From: a virus
Strand: one strand, 5' to 3'
Virus record (IMG/VR): IMGVR_UViG_3300032675_000063
Coordinates: 1 to 37,769 of that record
Length of the DNA stretch: 37,769 bases
The translations under genes were made by a program, and so were the position numbers. Below the pieces are notes generated by a model, which worked only from the letters and a program-made list of their open reading frames with translations, had not been told where the DNA came from and searched no databases. Shown in pieces: positions 1-6,413 of the stretch. Positions within the stretch are counted from its first letter, which is position 1. The number at the start of each line of letters is the position of its first letter.

Positions 1-249
1 ATCCCTCGCGATTTCGCTGAAATTGTTAACGCTGGTAAGTCCTGGGAAGGTTATAATCCCTCGGATATTGAAACTCTTCTAGAGGGACCCGATGCGGAAT
101 GGTATTGGGAATCCTGGGATTCGGTGACGAATTCTATTTACTTTGTCGACAGCAAAGGTAATCGTTGGAACCTTTGGCAGGATGGTGATCTCTGGATGTA
201 TTGCGAAAAGCTCATGACCGACGAGGAATATGAGAATTTCTTCGGCTAG
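1..249 (+). CDS. C-terminal part of an unknown small protein (5' end outside window)
   Basis: An open frame runs from base 1 to a TAG stop and gives 82 residues without a visible start, so the gene begins upstream. The translation is acidic and rich in Trp and Tyr (for example EWYWESWDS and NRWNLWQDGD) and looks like a genuine soluble protein, not noise. I do not recognise the family. A strong promoter starts five bases after the stop, so this is the last gene of its transcription unit or the next unit is independently driven. Confidence 0.7.
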   Translation: MPRDFAEIVNAGKSWEGYNPSDIETLLEGPDAEWYWESWDSVTNSIYFVDSKGNRWNLWQDGDLWMYCEKLMTDEEYENFFG

Positions 250-253
250 CCGC

Positions 254-282
254 TTGACTTTTAAAAATAACTCCGGTATAAT
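254..282 (+). promoter_or_regulatory. sigma70-type promoter (TTGACT-17-TATAAT)
   Basis: TTGACT lies at 254-259 and a perfect TATAAT at 277-282, with a 17-nt spacer. The -35 is followed by TTTAAAA, a pattern shared with several other promoters here (1202, 2055, 3067, 15346, 28150). Six bases after the -10 comes GTGG, probably at the transcript start. It drives the small-gene operon beginning at 317. Confidence 0.8.
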
Positions 283-316
283 CAATATGTGGTCTGTGAA
301 ATAAAGGAAAACATGC

Positions 317-622
317 ATGTTGGCTGGTTACGATTTCGTCGAAGCAATAAACGATAAGGTTGAGAGGTACGTTCAAAAGCTTGATCATGTCAAGGCTTCT
401 GATCTTGGATTGGATTCAAGAGCTGGTTATTGTTTGTACGTTGATGAAGATCGTACAACAATTGTGGTTGACATAAGCAACGATCGTACTCTTCAGTATT
501 ACGGTGGTTTTGAGTATATCAATAAGGAATACCGACAAGAGCTTGGTGATTGGGTGTTCTATTTTGATGGTGATGAGCGAGTTTCTGATTGCTTCGCTCA
601 TCTTTCTGTTAACGAACAGTAG
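317..622 (+). CDS. unknown phage protein, 101 aa
   Basis: First gene after the 254-282 promoter. ATG at 317 is preferred over the out-of-frame ATG at 313 and has an AAAGGAAA Shine-Dalgarno about 8 nt upstream. The protein is acidic and soluble, with a conserved-looking centre (NDRTLQYYGGFEY) and an aromatic stretch (DWVFYFDGD). Similar small proteins occur in large tailed phages, but I know no function. Its TAG stop is the first of three in-frame TAGGTC hexamers spaced every 12 nt in the following spacer. Confidence 0.75.
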   Translation: MLAGYDFVEAINDKVERYVQKLDHVKASDLGLDSRAGYCLYVDEDRTTIVVDISNDRTLQYYGGFEYINKEYRQELGDWVFYFDGDERVSDCFAHLSVNEQ

Positions 623-649
623 GTCTATAGCTAGGTCAGGAGATAGGTC
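620..649 (+). repeat. three TAGGTC hexamers at 12-nt period
   Basis: TAGGTC occurs at 620-625, 632-637 and 644-649, exactly every 12 nt. The first overlaps the stop codon of the upstream gene, the Shine-Dalgarno AGGAGA sits between the second and third, and the third ends immediately before the ATG at 650. The same arrangement recurs at 973-1002. All three copies read TAG in the frame of the upstream gene. Confidence 0.8.
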
Positions 650-811
650 ATGATAAGAACATGGCAAGATTTTGATGATAACAGCCCAAGTACTTGGGGT
701 ATGTGGTTTGGTTTGGAGTCTGTTGACGGTCATATCGTAATGATAGTAGGACCATTTAAGACTAAACAAGAATGTTTGGATAAACTTCAACATCATGGAA
801 ATGAATCATGA
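650..811 (+). CDS. unknown small protein, 53 aa
   Basis: A 53-codon ORF starting at ATG 650 directly after the TAGGTC repeat, with AGGAGA as ribosome binding site. The product is Trp-rich near the N-terminus (TWQDF, STWGMWFGLE) and continues with a short beta-like stretch (HIVMIVGPF) and a polar end (KTKQECLDKLQHHG). The last part looks like the small phage proteins in which a Gly-Pro-Phe strand precedes a helix. It overlaps the next start by ATGA (808-811), a sign of translational coupling. Function unknown. Confidence 0.65.
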   Translation: MIRTWQDFDDNSPSTWGMWFGLESVDGHIVMIVGPFKTKQECLDKLQHHGNES

Positions 812-975
812 TCAATATTCAGCTGCAGCAAGGTACTGGTAATTGGGTAACCTATCAGACGACGCTGAACAATTCTATGTATATTGTCCAGGCAATGAAG
901 CAATTGTCTTCAAGGTATCCTAATTATCGTGTTCGCGCCGTTGATCAGAGCGGTCGAGTGGTTGATATTCTGTAG
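808..975 (+). CDS. unknown small protein, 55 aa
   Basis: Starts at ATG 808 overlapping the previous stop and ends at TAG 973-975, which is itself the first unit of the second TAGGTC repeat. The product (MINIQLQQGTGNWVTYQ..., then AMKQLSSRYPNYRVRAVDQ) looks like a small alpha/beta domain: two strands, a helix, and a final strand RVRAVDQSGRVVDIL. This layout is common among short phage proteins of unknown role. There is no membrane segment or known motif. Confidence 0.65.
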   Translation: MINIQLQQGTGNWVTYQTTLNNSMYIVQAMKQLSSRYPNYRVRAVDQSGRVVDIL

Positions 976-1002
976 GTAACAACGTAGGTCGGAGAGTAGG
1001 TC
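973..1002 (+). repeat. second set of three TAGGTC-type hexamers at 12-nt period
   Basis: TAGGTA at 973-978, TAGGTC at 985-990 and TAGGTC at 997-1002. The Shine-Dalgarno GGAGAG is enclosed between the second and third units, and the ATG at 1004 follows after one base. The first unit again contains the stop codon of the gene upstream. Confidence 0.8.
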
Positions 1003-1003
1003 G

Positions 1004-1126
1004 ATGCATAAACATAATCCTATGGCCAAAGTTCTTGCTTCTGGCCTATATAAACAAAGGATCGTCAAGAGCAAAAAGGGAAAAGGCTCTTATACTAGAA
1101 AAGGTAAGAAGGATGAACAAGGATGA
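1004..1126 (+). CDS. small basic phage protein, 40 aa
   Basis: A 40-residue, strongly basic peptide with the block SKKGKGSYTRKGK near its C-terminus. That block is familiar from very small conserved proteins of T4-like and other large phages, whose function is unknown; nucleic-acid contact is plausible from charge only. The start at ATG 1004 follows the TAGGTC/GGAGAG element by one base. The next ORF starts inside its last codons in another frame. Confidence 0.65.
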   Translation: MHKHNPMAKVLASGLYKQRIVKSKKGKGSYTRKGKKDEQG

Positions 1127-1205
1127 CGTAAAGGCTCTTTTATATATCTTCTGGTTGCCTATTGTCATTTTTGTTTTTATTTTCTTTAGAGCATTTTTCG
1201 ATTGA
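1113..1205 (+). CDS. 30-aa single-span membrane peptide
   Basis: A 30-codon ORF starting at ATG 1113 inside the previous gene, with AAGG about 8 nt upstream. The polar head (MNKDDVK) is followed by one hydrophobic segment of about 20 residues (roughly 8-27) and a short tail. It would be a tiny inner-membrane peptide. Its TGA stop overlaps the -35 box of the next promoter. The role is unknown; short single-span phage peptides include lysis regulators and anti-defence or superinfection factors, but nothing here decides. Confidence 0.55.
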   Translation: MNKDDVKALLYIFWLPIVIFVFIFFRAFFD

Positions 1206-1230
1206 CTTTAAAAAATGAATAAGGTATCAT
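1202..1230 (+). promoter_or_regulatory. sigma70-type promoter (TTGACT-17-TATCAT)
   Basis: TTGACT at 1202-1207 followed by TTAAAAAA, 17-nt spacer, TATCAT at 1225-1230. It lies 23 nt before the ATG at 1253 and belongs to the same family as the promoter at 254. The -35 overlaps the stop codon of the 30-aa membrane peptide. Confidence 0.7.
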
Positions 1231-1252
1231 TATAAAATAAAAGGAGTCTGAC

Positions 1253-1447
1253 ATGAAAGATAAACACAAGGTACTCTATACCGTCAAACATCTTGACGTT
1301 AATACACCTTCGCTTTATGGATTGATTATCGAGCGTAAGTCTACGTTTGATAGCTTTCTTGAGGCGGTTGAGTTTGCACGTCAGATTCGTGGGACTTCAA
1401 AGAATGGCGTAACTGTTGTGGGAACACCGACTGTGGTTCGAGCATAG
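1253..1447 (+). CDS. unknown small protein, 64 aa
   Basis: First gene after the 1202 promoter, with an AAAAGGAG ribosome binding site 7-8 nt before ATG 1253. The product looks like a compact alpha/beta domain: a strand (KVLYTVKHLDV), a second strand (LYGLIIERKSTF), a helix (SFLEAVEFARQIRG) and a last strand (GVTVVGTPTVV). There are no catalytic motifs. It is a soluble protein of unknown function in the early-type small-gene block. Confidence 0.7.
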   Translation: MKDKHKVLYTVKHLDVNTPSLYGLIIERKSTFDSFLEAVEFARQIRGTSKNGVTVVGTPTVVRA

Positions 1448-1457
1448 CAGAAGAATA

Positions 1458-1553
1458 ATGATCAAGCGTTATAATGTTCTGAGCAATCTTTGGGAAGTTG
1501 GTTACTGGTTGACCAATACTGAATTTCGTGTATTCTTGTTTGAGAGGGTTTGA
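1458..1553 (+). CDS. possible 31-aa peptide
   Basis: Short ORF from ATG 1458, preceded by AGAAG at 1450, ending in TGA just before the next gene's start. The translation (MIKRYNVLSNLWEVGYWLT..., ending FRVFLFERV) is rich in aromatic residues and resembles a small beta-hairpin domain. It exactly fills the gap between its neighbours, which favours it being real, but the length limits confidence. Confidence 0.45.
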   Translation: MIKRYNVLSNLWEVGYWLTNTEFRVFLFERV

Positions 1554-1555
1554 TA

Positions 1556-1780
1556 ATGGACATTCTTGCGAGAGCTATTGTTGCTTGTGTTCCGTTCTTT
1601 GTTTACTATTTTGTTCATAAATTTATATATACTATTTTTTTAGATGAACAAGATAGAAAAGACCCCATGAATAACTTTTTTAGTTATGCTTTTGCGATTC
1701 CGGCAACTATGGTGATAATTTTTCTTATGTTTCTAGGAATTTCGCTTTTTCACTGGGTTTTGTTCGGGGTCAATAAATGA
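1556..1780 (+). CDS. two-span inner-membrane protein, 74 aa
   Basis: ATG 1556 is preferred over the in-frame TTG at 1550 because GAGAGGG ends 7 nt before it. The protein has two hydrophobic segments (about residues 4-27 and 44-69) joined by a charged loop (DEQDRKDP), so it is predicted to span the inner membrane twice. It overlaps the exported protein gene that follows (ATGA at 1777), suggesting a coupled envelope pair. I do not recognise the family; holin-like behaviour is conceivable, but its early-type promoter and its distance from the lysis genes argue against it. Confidence 0.65.
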   Translation: MDILARAIVACVPFFVYYFVHKFIYTIFLDEQDRKDPMNNFFSYAFAIPATMVIIFLMFLGISLFHWVLFGVNK

Positions 1781-2043
1781 AAAATATTCTTATCGCATCG
1801 GCAATTATTTTTGCCACTATTTCGCCTTCTTATGCTGGTCATCACTTTGGTCCAAGAGTTGGTCATCCGGTTGGTCGCCAATTTGATCGTCATTACGGTC
1901 GTAACATTGGTATCGGTGCCGGTCTACTTGGCCTTGGTATCGTTGGGGCAATTATTCTTAATAACCAGCGACCGCCAGTCGAATGTCTGATCGGTTATGA
2001 TCGCTTTGGTCGTCCTGTTTACGATCAGGAGTGTTTCGAGTGA
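1777..2043 (+). CDS. exported Gly/His/Arg-rich small protein, 88 aa
   Basis: The N-terminus is a classical signal peptide: MKN, a hydrophobic core, then an AxA-type cleavage site (PSYA before GHHFG, after residue 20). The mature part has repeated Gly, His and Arg (GPRVGHPVGRQFDRHYGRN), a hydrophobic Gly-rich stretch (GIGAGLLGLGIVGAIIL) that may insert in a membrane, and two Cys near the end (VECLIGYDRF...QECFE). It resembles small periplasmic proteins common in alphaproteobacteria. It is coupled to the membrane protein upstream, so the pair probably acts in the host envelope. Function unknown. Confidence 0.65.
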   Translation: MKNILIASAIIFATISPSYAGHHFGPRVGHPVGRQFDRHYGRNIGIGAGLLGLGIVGAIILNNQRPPVECLIGYDRFGRPVYDQECFE

Positions 2044-2054
2044 TCTAATATCAG

Positions 2055-2083
2055 TTGACTTTAAAATGAACCCGAGCTATAAT
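2055..2083 (+). promoter_or_regulatory. sigma70-type promoter (TTGACT-17-TATAAT)
   Basis: TTGACT at 2055-2060 followed by TTAAAA, 17-nt spacer, perfect TATAAT at 2078-2083, then a leader of about 30 nt to the ATG at 2117. Confidence 0.8.
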
Positions 2084-2116
2084 CTTATTATTGAAACTGT
2101 GAAAGAGAACTAAAAT

Positions 2117-3070
2117 ATGACTGACAAGATTGAGAAGCTTACGCCTGAGCAGGAAGCCATGATTCCTGTTATTCGTGACGAGTTTATCGCTTACGGATTG
2201 TCTACTGAACCCGCCGATTGGAAGACTGCTGATGAAGGTCTGAACGACGCTTATGTTGTTGTCGGTCTTGATCCGCCGAAGATCATCTTCCATTTTGCTT
2301 CGCCTTACGAGGGCTGTATCGCTGCCAATGTTCTTAATGACAAGAAGTTCATGAAGAAGTATGGTAACCTTGAGCCCAAGGAATTTACCGAAGCTGTTAA
2401 CGCCGAAGTTGAAGTTCTTAAAGAGAAGAAGACTGTTAAGAACTATATCCACGCTTCCGGTTATGGTCAGCATGACGCTGGTTGGATTTCTTTCTACAAC
2501 TTCTTTGATCGTGTTTGTGGTCTTGATTGTACGAAGAAGCTTGAGCCTCTGACTCGTGTTACCAAGTCCGCTGGTTGGTTTTGGGCGTATAAGGACATTG
2601 CTATCATCACTGATCGTCCTGAAATTCTCAAGCGTGACAACGAAAACCGTTTGCATTGTGAAGACGGTCCTTCGATCCGTTATCGTGATGGTTTCTCGGT
2701 CTATTGCTGGCATGGCGTTCACGTTCCTTCTGAATGGATTGAGGATAAGGCTAGCCTTACTCCGACGATTGCCATCAAGTGGGCCAACATCGAGCAGCGT
2801 CGTTGTGCGATGGAAATCCTTGGTTGGGCTAACGTTATTCGTCAGTTGAAGGGTAAGGTTATCGACAAGGACGGCGATCCTGAAATTGGCGAATTGATCG
2901 AGGTCAACATTCCGGACATTGGCAAAGAAAAGTTCCTTCATGTTCTTTGCGGCACCAAGCGTGAGTTTGCTCTTCCGGTTCCTCCGGAAATGAAGACTGC
3001 GCTTGAGGCACAAGCTTGGACTTGGGGAATGGATAAAAAGAGCTTTATTCCTCCGGAAATTCGTACTTGA
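2117..3070 (+). CDS. DUF6745-like protein, 317 aa
   Basis: The central part contains the signature RPEIL..D..NRLHCEDGPSI.YRDG...YCWHGVHVPSEWI (about residues 173-213). I associate this with the DUF6745 family of unknown function, found in actinobacteria, proteobacteria and large phages. The rest is soluble and alpha/beta. It has its own promoter at 2055 and is followed by a separately promoted small gene (3125) of a type I recall occurring beside DUF6745 genes. Codon use is richer in GC and more regular than in the late genes, with many CGT and GGT codons, suggesting good expression. The antisense frame is also open over 320 codons, but that is a by-product of this codon bias. Confidence 0.75.
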   Translation: MTDKIEKLTPEQEAMIPVIRDEFIAYGLSTEPADWKTADEGLNDAYVVVGLDPPKIIFHFASPYEGCIAANVLNDKKFMKKYGNLEPKEFTEAVNAEVEVLKEKKTVKNYIHASGYGQHDAGWISFYNFFDRVCGLDCTKKLEPLTRVTKSAGWFWAYKDIAIITDRPEILKRDNENRLHCEDGPSIRYRDGFSVYCWHGVHVPSEWIEDKASLTPTIAIKWANIEQRRCAMEILGWANVIRQLKGKVIDKDGDPEIGELIEVNIPDIGKEKFLHVLCGTKREFALPVPPEMKTALEAQAWTWGMDKKSFIPPEIRT

Positions 3071-3095
3071 CTTTTAATCAAACTAAGTATATAAT
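3067..3095 (+). promoter_or_regulatory. sigma70-type promoter (TTGACT-17-TATAAT)
   Basis: TTGACT at 3067-3072 overlaps the TGA stop of the DUF6745-like gene. After a 17-nt spacer there is TATAAT at 3090-3095. It drives the gene at 3125. Confidence 0.8.
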
Positions 3096-3124
3096 GTAAA
3101 CGTACCTAAAAAGGAGAACTTATA

Positions 3125-3463
3125 ATGCGTACTTTTAAGAATGTTTGTGCTCAGGGTGATATCTACATTCGTCGTGTCGATTCCCTCCCTGCTGATGTGA
3201 TCAAGGTTGATCCTGAAAACGGTAAGAACATTGTCACTCATTCCGAAACCGGCCACCATCACGTAATGGATGCTGATACGGTTACCATGTATCGTCTGCC
3301 TGATTCGATCATGGATTGCCTCTTGGTTGTCAATGAGCCTACTACTCTCGAACATCTTCGTTCGACTGACACTCATGAGCCTATTTTGTTCGATAAGGGA
3401 ACTTATCATGTTCGTCGCCAGCGCGAGTATACTCCGGAGGGCTTCCGTCGCGTTGAAGACTAA
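3125..3463 (+). CDS. small protein of the DUF6745 neighbourhood, 112 aa
   Basis: ATG 3125 has a strong AAGGAG site. The product contains a His cluster (SETGHHHVM), a run ending EHLRSTDTHEPI, and the C-terminal motif GTYHVRRQREYTPEGFRRV. From memory this REYTPE-type C-terminus is found in small bacterial and phage proteins encoded beside DUF6745-like proteins. The His-rich centre could bind a metal or be a cupin-like strand pair, which is inference. It is separately promoted and followed 25 nt later by the SPFH-like gene. Confidence 0.7.
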   Translation: MRTFKNVCAQGDIYIRRVDSLPADVIKVDPENGKNIVTHSETGHHHVMDADTVTMYRLPDSIMDCLLVVNEPTTLEHLRSTDTHEPILFDKGTYHVRRQREYTPEGFRRVED

Positions 3464-3488
3464 TTGATATGATATGAAAGGAAATTAA

Positions 3489-4694
3489 ATGTTTAATCGA
3501 GTTTTTGGTTCACTGGTTGTTTTGGCGTTTTATAGTTTCTTGACGAATCTCTATACTCCAATCGCCACTCTTGTAACTGGTCGAGTTGCTAGCAATCAGT
3601 TTGGTAATAGCGATATGGCATATCTACAGACAGTTTACACGTTCTCGTTTTTTAGTGGTGTGAATGCATTGTTTAGTATTGCTCTTATTATTGTTTTGGT
3701 GGCTATCTGGTTCAAGCCAACAAAGAATTTGATTACAGCTGCGATTAGCGCCTCTCTAGCCTTTATGGTGTTTACATATCAGTCTGATCGAGCATGGGCT
3801 TACGCTGATACGACTGATAAGACCGAAGCGTATACAATTCTTCCCAACCAGACAGCGTTTTGGGTTCCTGATGCCGGCGCCAATAAGGACAGTCAGGCTC
3901 AGTTTGAAAGTGAAGAGTATTATAACGAACGTAAGATTGCTTCAAAGCGTTTCGTAATTCCTCACGCGAAGTTGGCCAACACAGGCGGTTATTATGGATG
4001 GGATTATTATGTTCCAACGGGTCGCTTGTATATTGTTGATCGTACTCCTTATTCTCATGAATGGGTTAAGTCGAGGGAACGTGGCAGCTCAAACACTGAT
4101 CAGTCTTTTCCTTGTCAGTCCAAGGAAGGTTTGAATATTACTGCAGGCGTTAGTATTGCCGCCAGTGTTGCCGAGCAGGATGCAGCCAAGTTTCTTTATA
4201 ACTTCGGTGTTCAGCAGCCAAAGGGCAATCCAAACGATCCACAGGTTATCTTTCAGAGCGTTTATTATGGTCGTAGCCTTTGGAGTGTAATGGACGATGT
4301 TGGTCGTAAGAAGGTTCAGACTCTGGTTTGTAACGAAATTGGTCGTCGTACTTTCGATAAAGCCAACGAAGATTATGTACCAATGATGGACGATATCGAG
4401 AAGAACGTTAGGGCATATTTCAAGAACTTTGGTATCACTATCAACTTTATTGGTTGGGCCGATACTTTTGAATTTGACAGTGAAGTTCAGCGTACTGTCA
4501 ATAACTTCTATGAAGCAGCCAAGCTTGGTCCGGTCATGGCAACTCTTCAGGCCACTGCACAGCTTGATGTTCAGCGTGGATTGGCAAGCGGTATGGATAA
4601 GCACGGTCTTCCTATGTTTGTCTCGCCGGGAATTATTGAGGGCTTGATTAACCTCGTACCAAAGGCCCCTGCTTCTCCGGTTCCTACAAAATAA
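3489..4694 (+). CDS. membrane-anchored SPFH/band-7-like protein, 401 aa
   Basis: Three hydrophobic segments (about residues 8-30, 52-75 and 80-98) are followed by a soluble domain. That domain contains YYVPTGRLYIVDRTPYS, then CQSKEGLNITAGVSIAASV with EQDAAKFLYNFG, and later GITINFIGWADTFEFDSEVQ. This is the strand/helix pattern of the SPFH (stomatin/prohibitin/flotillin/HflK-C) domain, whose members form membrane-attached oligomers. The C-terminus is Pro-rich. Phage SPFH proteins are known but their role is not; protecting the membrane or regulating host FtsH-type proteolysis is possible. ATG 3489 has GAAAGGAAA upstream. It is the last early-type gene before the AT-richer late-type region. 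Confidence 0.65.
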   Translation: MFNRVFGSLVVLAFYSFLTNLYTPIATLVTGRVASNQFGNSDMAYLQTVYTFSFFSGVNALFSIALIIVLVAIWFKPTKNLITAAISASLAFMVFTYQSDRAWAYADTTDKTEAYTILPNQTAFWVPDAGANKDSQAQFESEEYYNERKIASKRFVIPHAKLANTGGYYGWDYYVPTGRLYIVDRTPYSHEWVKSRERGSSNTDQSFPCQSKEGLNITAGVSIAASVAEQDAAKFLYNFGVQQPKGNPNDPQVIFQSVYYGRSLWSVMDDVGRKKVQTLVCNEIGRRTFDKANEDYVPMMDDIEKNVRAYFKNFGITINFIGWADTFEFDSEVQRTVNNFYEAAKLGPVMATLQATAQLDVQRGLASGMDKHGLPMFVSPGIIEGLINLVPKAPASPVPTK

Positions 4695-4699
4695 TTTAG

Positions 4700-4707
4700 A
4701 ATAAATA
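4700..4707 (+). promoter_or_regulatory. T4-type late promoter (AATAAATA)
   Basis: AATAAATA matches the T4 late consensus TATAAATA at 7 of 8 positions. It sits 30 nt before the papain-like protease ATG, with AAAGGAG in the leader. No -35 is visible, as expected for a gp55-type late promoter. Confidence 0.55.
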
Positions 4708-4736
4708 GTGGTAGTTCTTTTTAAAGGAGTACCACT

Positions 4737-5528
4737 ATGGTTACTAGAAATTACGGTTGGAAACAATCTAAACCAGACAGTAGAGACTTTAGACTTAAAA
4801 CAGTTAATCCTGTTGTCTATAAGTCTCTACCTTCATCAGTCGATCTAAGACCTATTATTCCGGAAGTTTTGGATCAAGGCGAATTAGGTTCTTGTACTGC
4901 TCAGGCTTTAACAATGGCAAACAGAATTGCAAGAATTAAACAGGGCTTACCTGATATGGAATTATCAAGGCTCTTTGTTTATTATAATGAAAGATTAATG
5001 GAAGGCACTGTTGATGAAGATGCTGGTGCTGAAATAAGAGACGGTGCTAAAGTATTAGGAACATATGGCGCTCCTATTGAAACTGATTGGCCTTATGTTG
5101 AAAGTAAGTTTAAAGATAAACCAACAGAACAATCTTATAAAGACGCTATACAAGATGAAGCAAGCCAATACATGACTGTTGAACAAACCGAAAATGAAAT
5201 AAAGATGTGCCTTCATGAAGGTTATCCAGTTGTATTTGGTGCTAATATCTTTCAGGAATTTGAAGGAGACGAAGTGGCTAGAACGGGTATTGTACCAATG
5301 CCAACTCCTAACTCAAGATCGGCTGGCGGTCATGCTATTCTTATCGTTGGTTATGATGATAATACAAGAAAATTTACAGTTTTAAATAGTTGGTCCAAAG
5401 ATTGGGGTGATAAAGGTTATTGTTATTTTCCTTATGATTATATTACCGATCCAAATCTATGTTCAGACTTCTGGACCATAAGAACAATTGCTCCTGTTAA
5501 TCCGGATCGTAAAGTTATAATTCCTTAA
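4737..5528 (+). CDS. papain-like (C1A) cysteine peptidase, 263 aa
   Basis: The C1 motifs appear in order. The oxyanion Gln and catalytic Cys are in LDQGELGSCTAQAL (Q47, C53), the catalytic His is in SAGGHAILIVGYDD (about residue 200), and the Asn is in VLNSWSKDWGDKGYCYFPY (about 222). The N-terminal YGWKQSKPDSRDF resembles the short pro-region of bacterial and phage C1 proteins. There is no signal peptide. The length suits a single peptidase domain. A late-type promoter and a strong ribosome binding site precede it, so it is probably made late and could process virion proteins or be packaged. The substrate is unknown. Confidence 0.85.
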   Translation: MVTRNYGWKQSKPDSRDFRLKTVNPVVYKSLPSSVDLRPIIPEVLDQGELGSCTAQALTMANRIARIKQGLPDMELSRLFVYYNERLMEGTVDEDAGAEIRDGAKVLGTYGAPIETDWPYVESKFKDKPTEQSYKDAIQDEASQYMTVEQTENEIKMCLHEGYPVVFGANIFQEFEGDEVARTGIVPMPTPNSRSAGGHAILIVGYDDNTRKFTVLNSWSKDWGDKGYCYFPYDYITDPNLCSDFWTIRTIAPVNPDRKVIIP

Positions 5529-5542
5529 GAAAGGTTTTTGTT

Positions 5543-6121
5543 ATGAAAGTGAATATTGGTCCTTATAAAAATTTTTGGGGTCCTTATCAGATCGTGGACC
5601 TTCTTAAATATGTTGGAGTGTCGGCGCAGAAATGCGACGATATAGGCGATTGGTTGGCCGAAACTTGGGTTAATAAGTTTTTAAACCAAATTTATTCAAA
5701 AAGAAAACGTAAGATCAAGATACGTATCGACGATTATGATATTTGGAATGCTGATCATACTATGGCTTTGATCATTCATCCCATTCTTGTTAATATTCGT
5801 GATAATAAACATAGTTCTGGATTTGTTGATGATGAAGATGTTCCGGAGAATCTTCGCTCAACCGCAGCGAAACCACACGTTCCGCTAGCGGAACCAATAG
5901 AAAACGAATCGGATTTTGATGATTTATATCATCGGCGTTGGGAATGGGTTGTTGATGAAATGATTTATGCATTTTCAACTGTTCTTGATGAAGATTTCTG
6001 TGATCAGTATTATGATCACGAAACTAATTTCTTTAATAAAGAAAAATACGAAGAGTTAAATAATCGCGCCAACAATGGCTTTAGGCTCTTCGGTAAATAT
6101 TACGGAGGTCTTTGGACTTGA
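5543..6121 (+). CDS. conserved phage protein of unknown function, 192 aa
   Basis: The N-terminus MKVNIGPYKNFWGPYQIVD, the middle KIKIRIDDYDIWNADHTMALI with KHSSGFVDDEDVP, and the C-terminal half RRWEWVVDEMIYAF plus NNRANNGFRLFGKYYGGLW match a family I recall as very common in large tailed phages and viral metagenomes. It is annotated only as hypothetical. It is Trp- and Asp-rich with no membrane segment or known catalytic motif. It follows the protease by 14 nt in the same unit and overlaps the next ORF. Confidence 0.75.
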   Translation: MKVNIGPYKNFWGPYQIVDLLKYVGVSAQKCDDIGDWLAETWVNKFLNQIYSKRKRKIKIRIDDYDIWNADHTMALIIHPILVNIRDNKHSSGFVDDEDVPENLRSTAAKPHVPLAEPIENESDFDDLYHRRWEWVVDEMIYAFSTVLDEDFCDQYYDHETNFFNKEKYEELNNRANNGFRLFGKYYGGLWT

Positions 6122-6324
6122 GTGACAACAAGTTAATCGAAGTTCCTGAATACGTTGTAACGAAAGCCGCTGAATATTCAGGAGCTAATAGTTCATTTCA
6201 AAGAATGTTGGCTACATCTGAAGAGTATAGAGCAGCCAATCTTACACCTATGTTCCTTTATGATTATGATAAGATGCTTCTTTATTGTTTTTGTAAGGAA
6301 ACATATGGAAAAAAGTTGCATTGA
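6118..6324 (+). CDS. unknown small protein, 68 aa, TTG start
   Basis: TTG at 6118 is preferred over TTG 6112 because GGAGG (6104-6108) then lies 9 nt upstream, whereas 6112 would leave only 3 nt. The resulting N-terminus is MSDNKLIEVPEYV. The start codon overlaps the upstream stop, indicating coupling. The product is soluble with a Tyr-rich C-terminal half (FLYDYDKMLLYCFCKETYG) and no known motif. Confidence 0.6.
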   Translation: MSDNKLIEVPEYVVTKAAEYSGANSSFQRMLATSEEYRAANLTPMFLYDYDKMLLYCFCKETYGKKLH

Positions 6325-6328
6325 TGGG

Positions 6329-6358
6329 TTGAAAATTCATTAATGTAACCTATATAAT
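6329..6358 (+). promoter_or_regulatory. promoter (TTGAAA-18-TATAAT)
   Basis: TTGAAA at 6329-6334 and TATAAT at 6353-6358 with an 18-nt spacer, followed by ATGTGG. It lies upstream of the small heat-shock protein gene with a leader of about 50 nt. Confidence 0.6.
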
Positions 6359-6413
6359 ATGTGGATGCTGAGAGGGTCCATAAAAATTTAATCTTGCTGA
6401 AAAGGAGAAAAAT

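Noticed and set aside
2051-3013. Long open frame of 320 codons on the minus strand opposite the DUF6745-like gene
   Set aside because: It mirrors the regular codon bias of the + strand gene, has no ribosome binding site or promoter, and its translation has no recognisable features.
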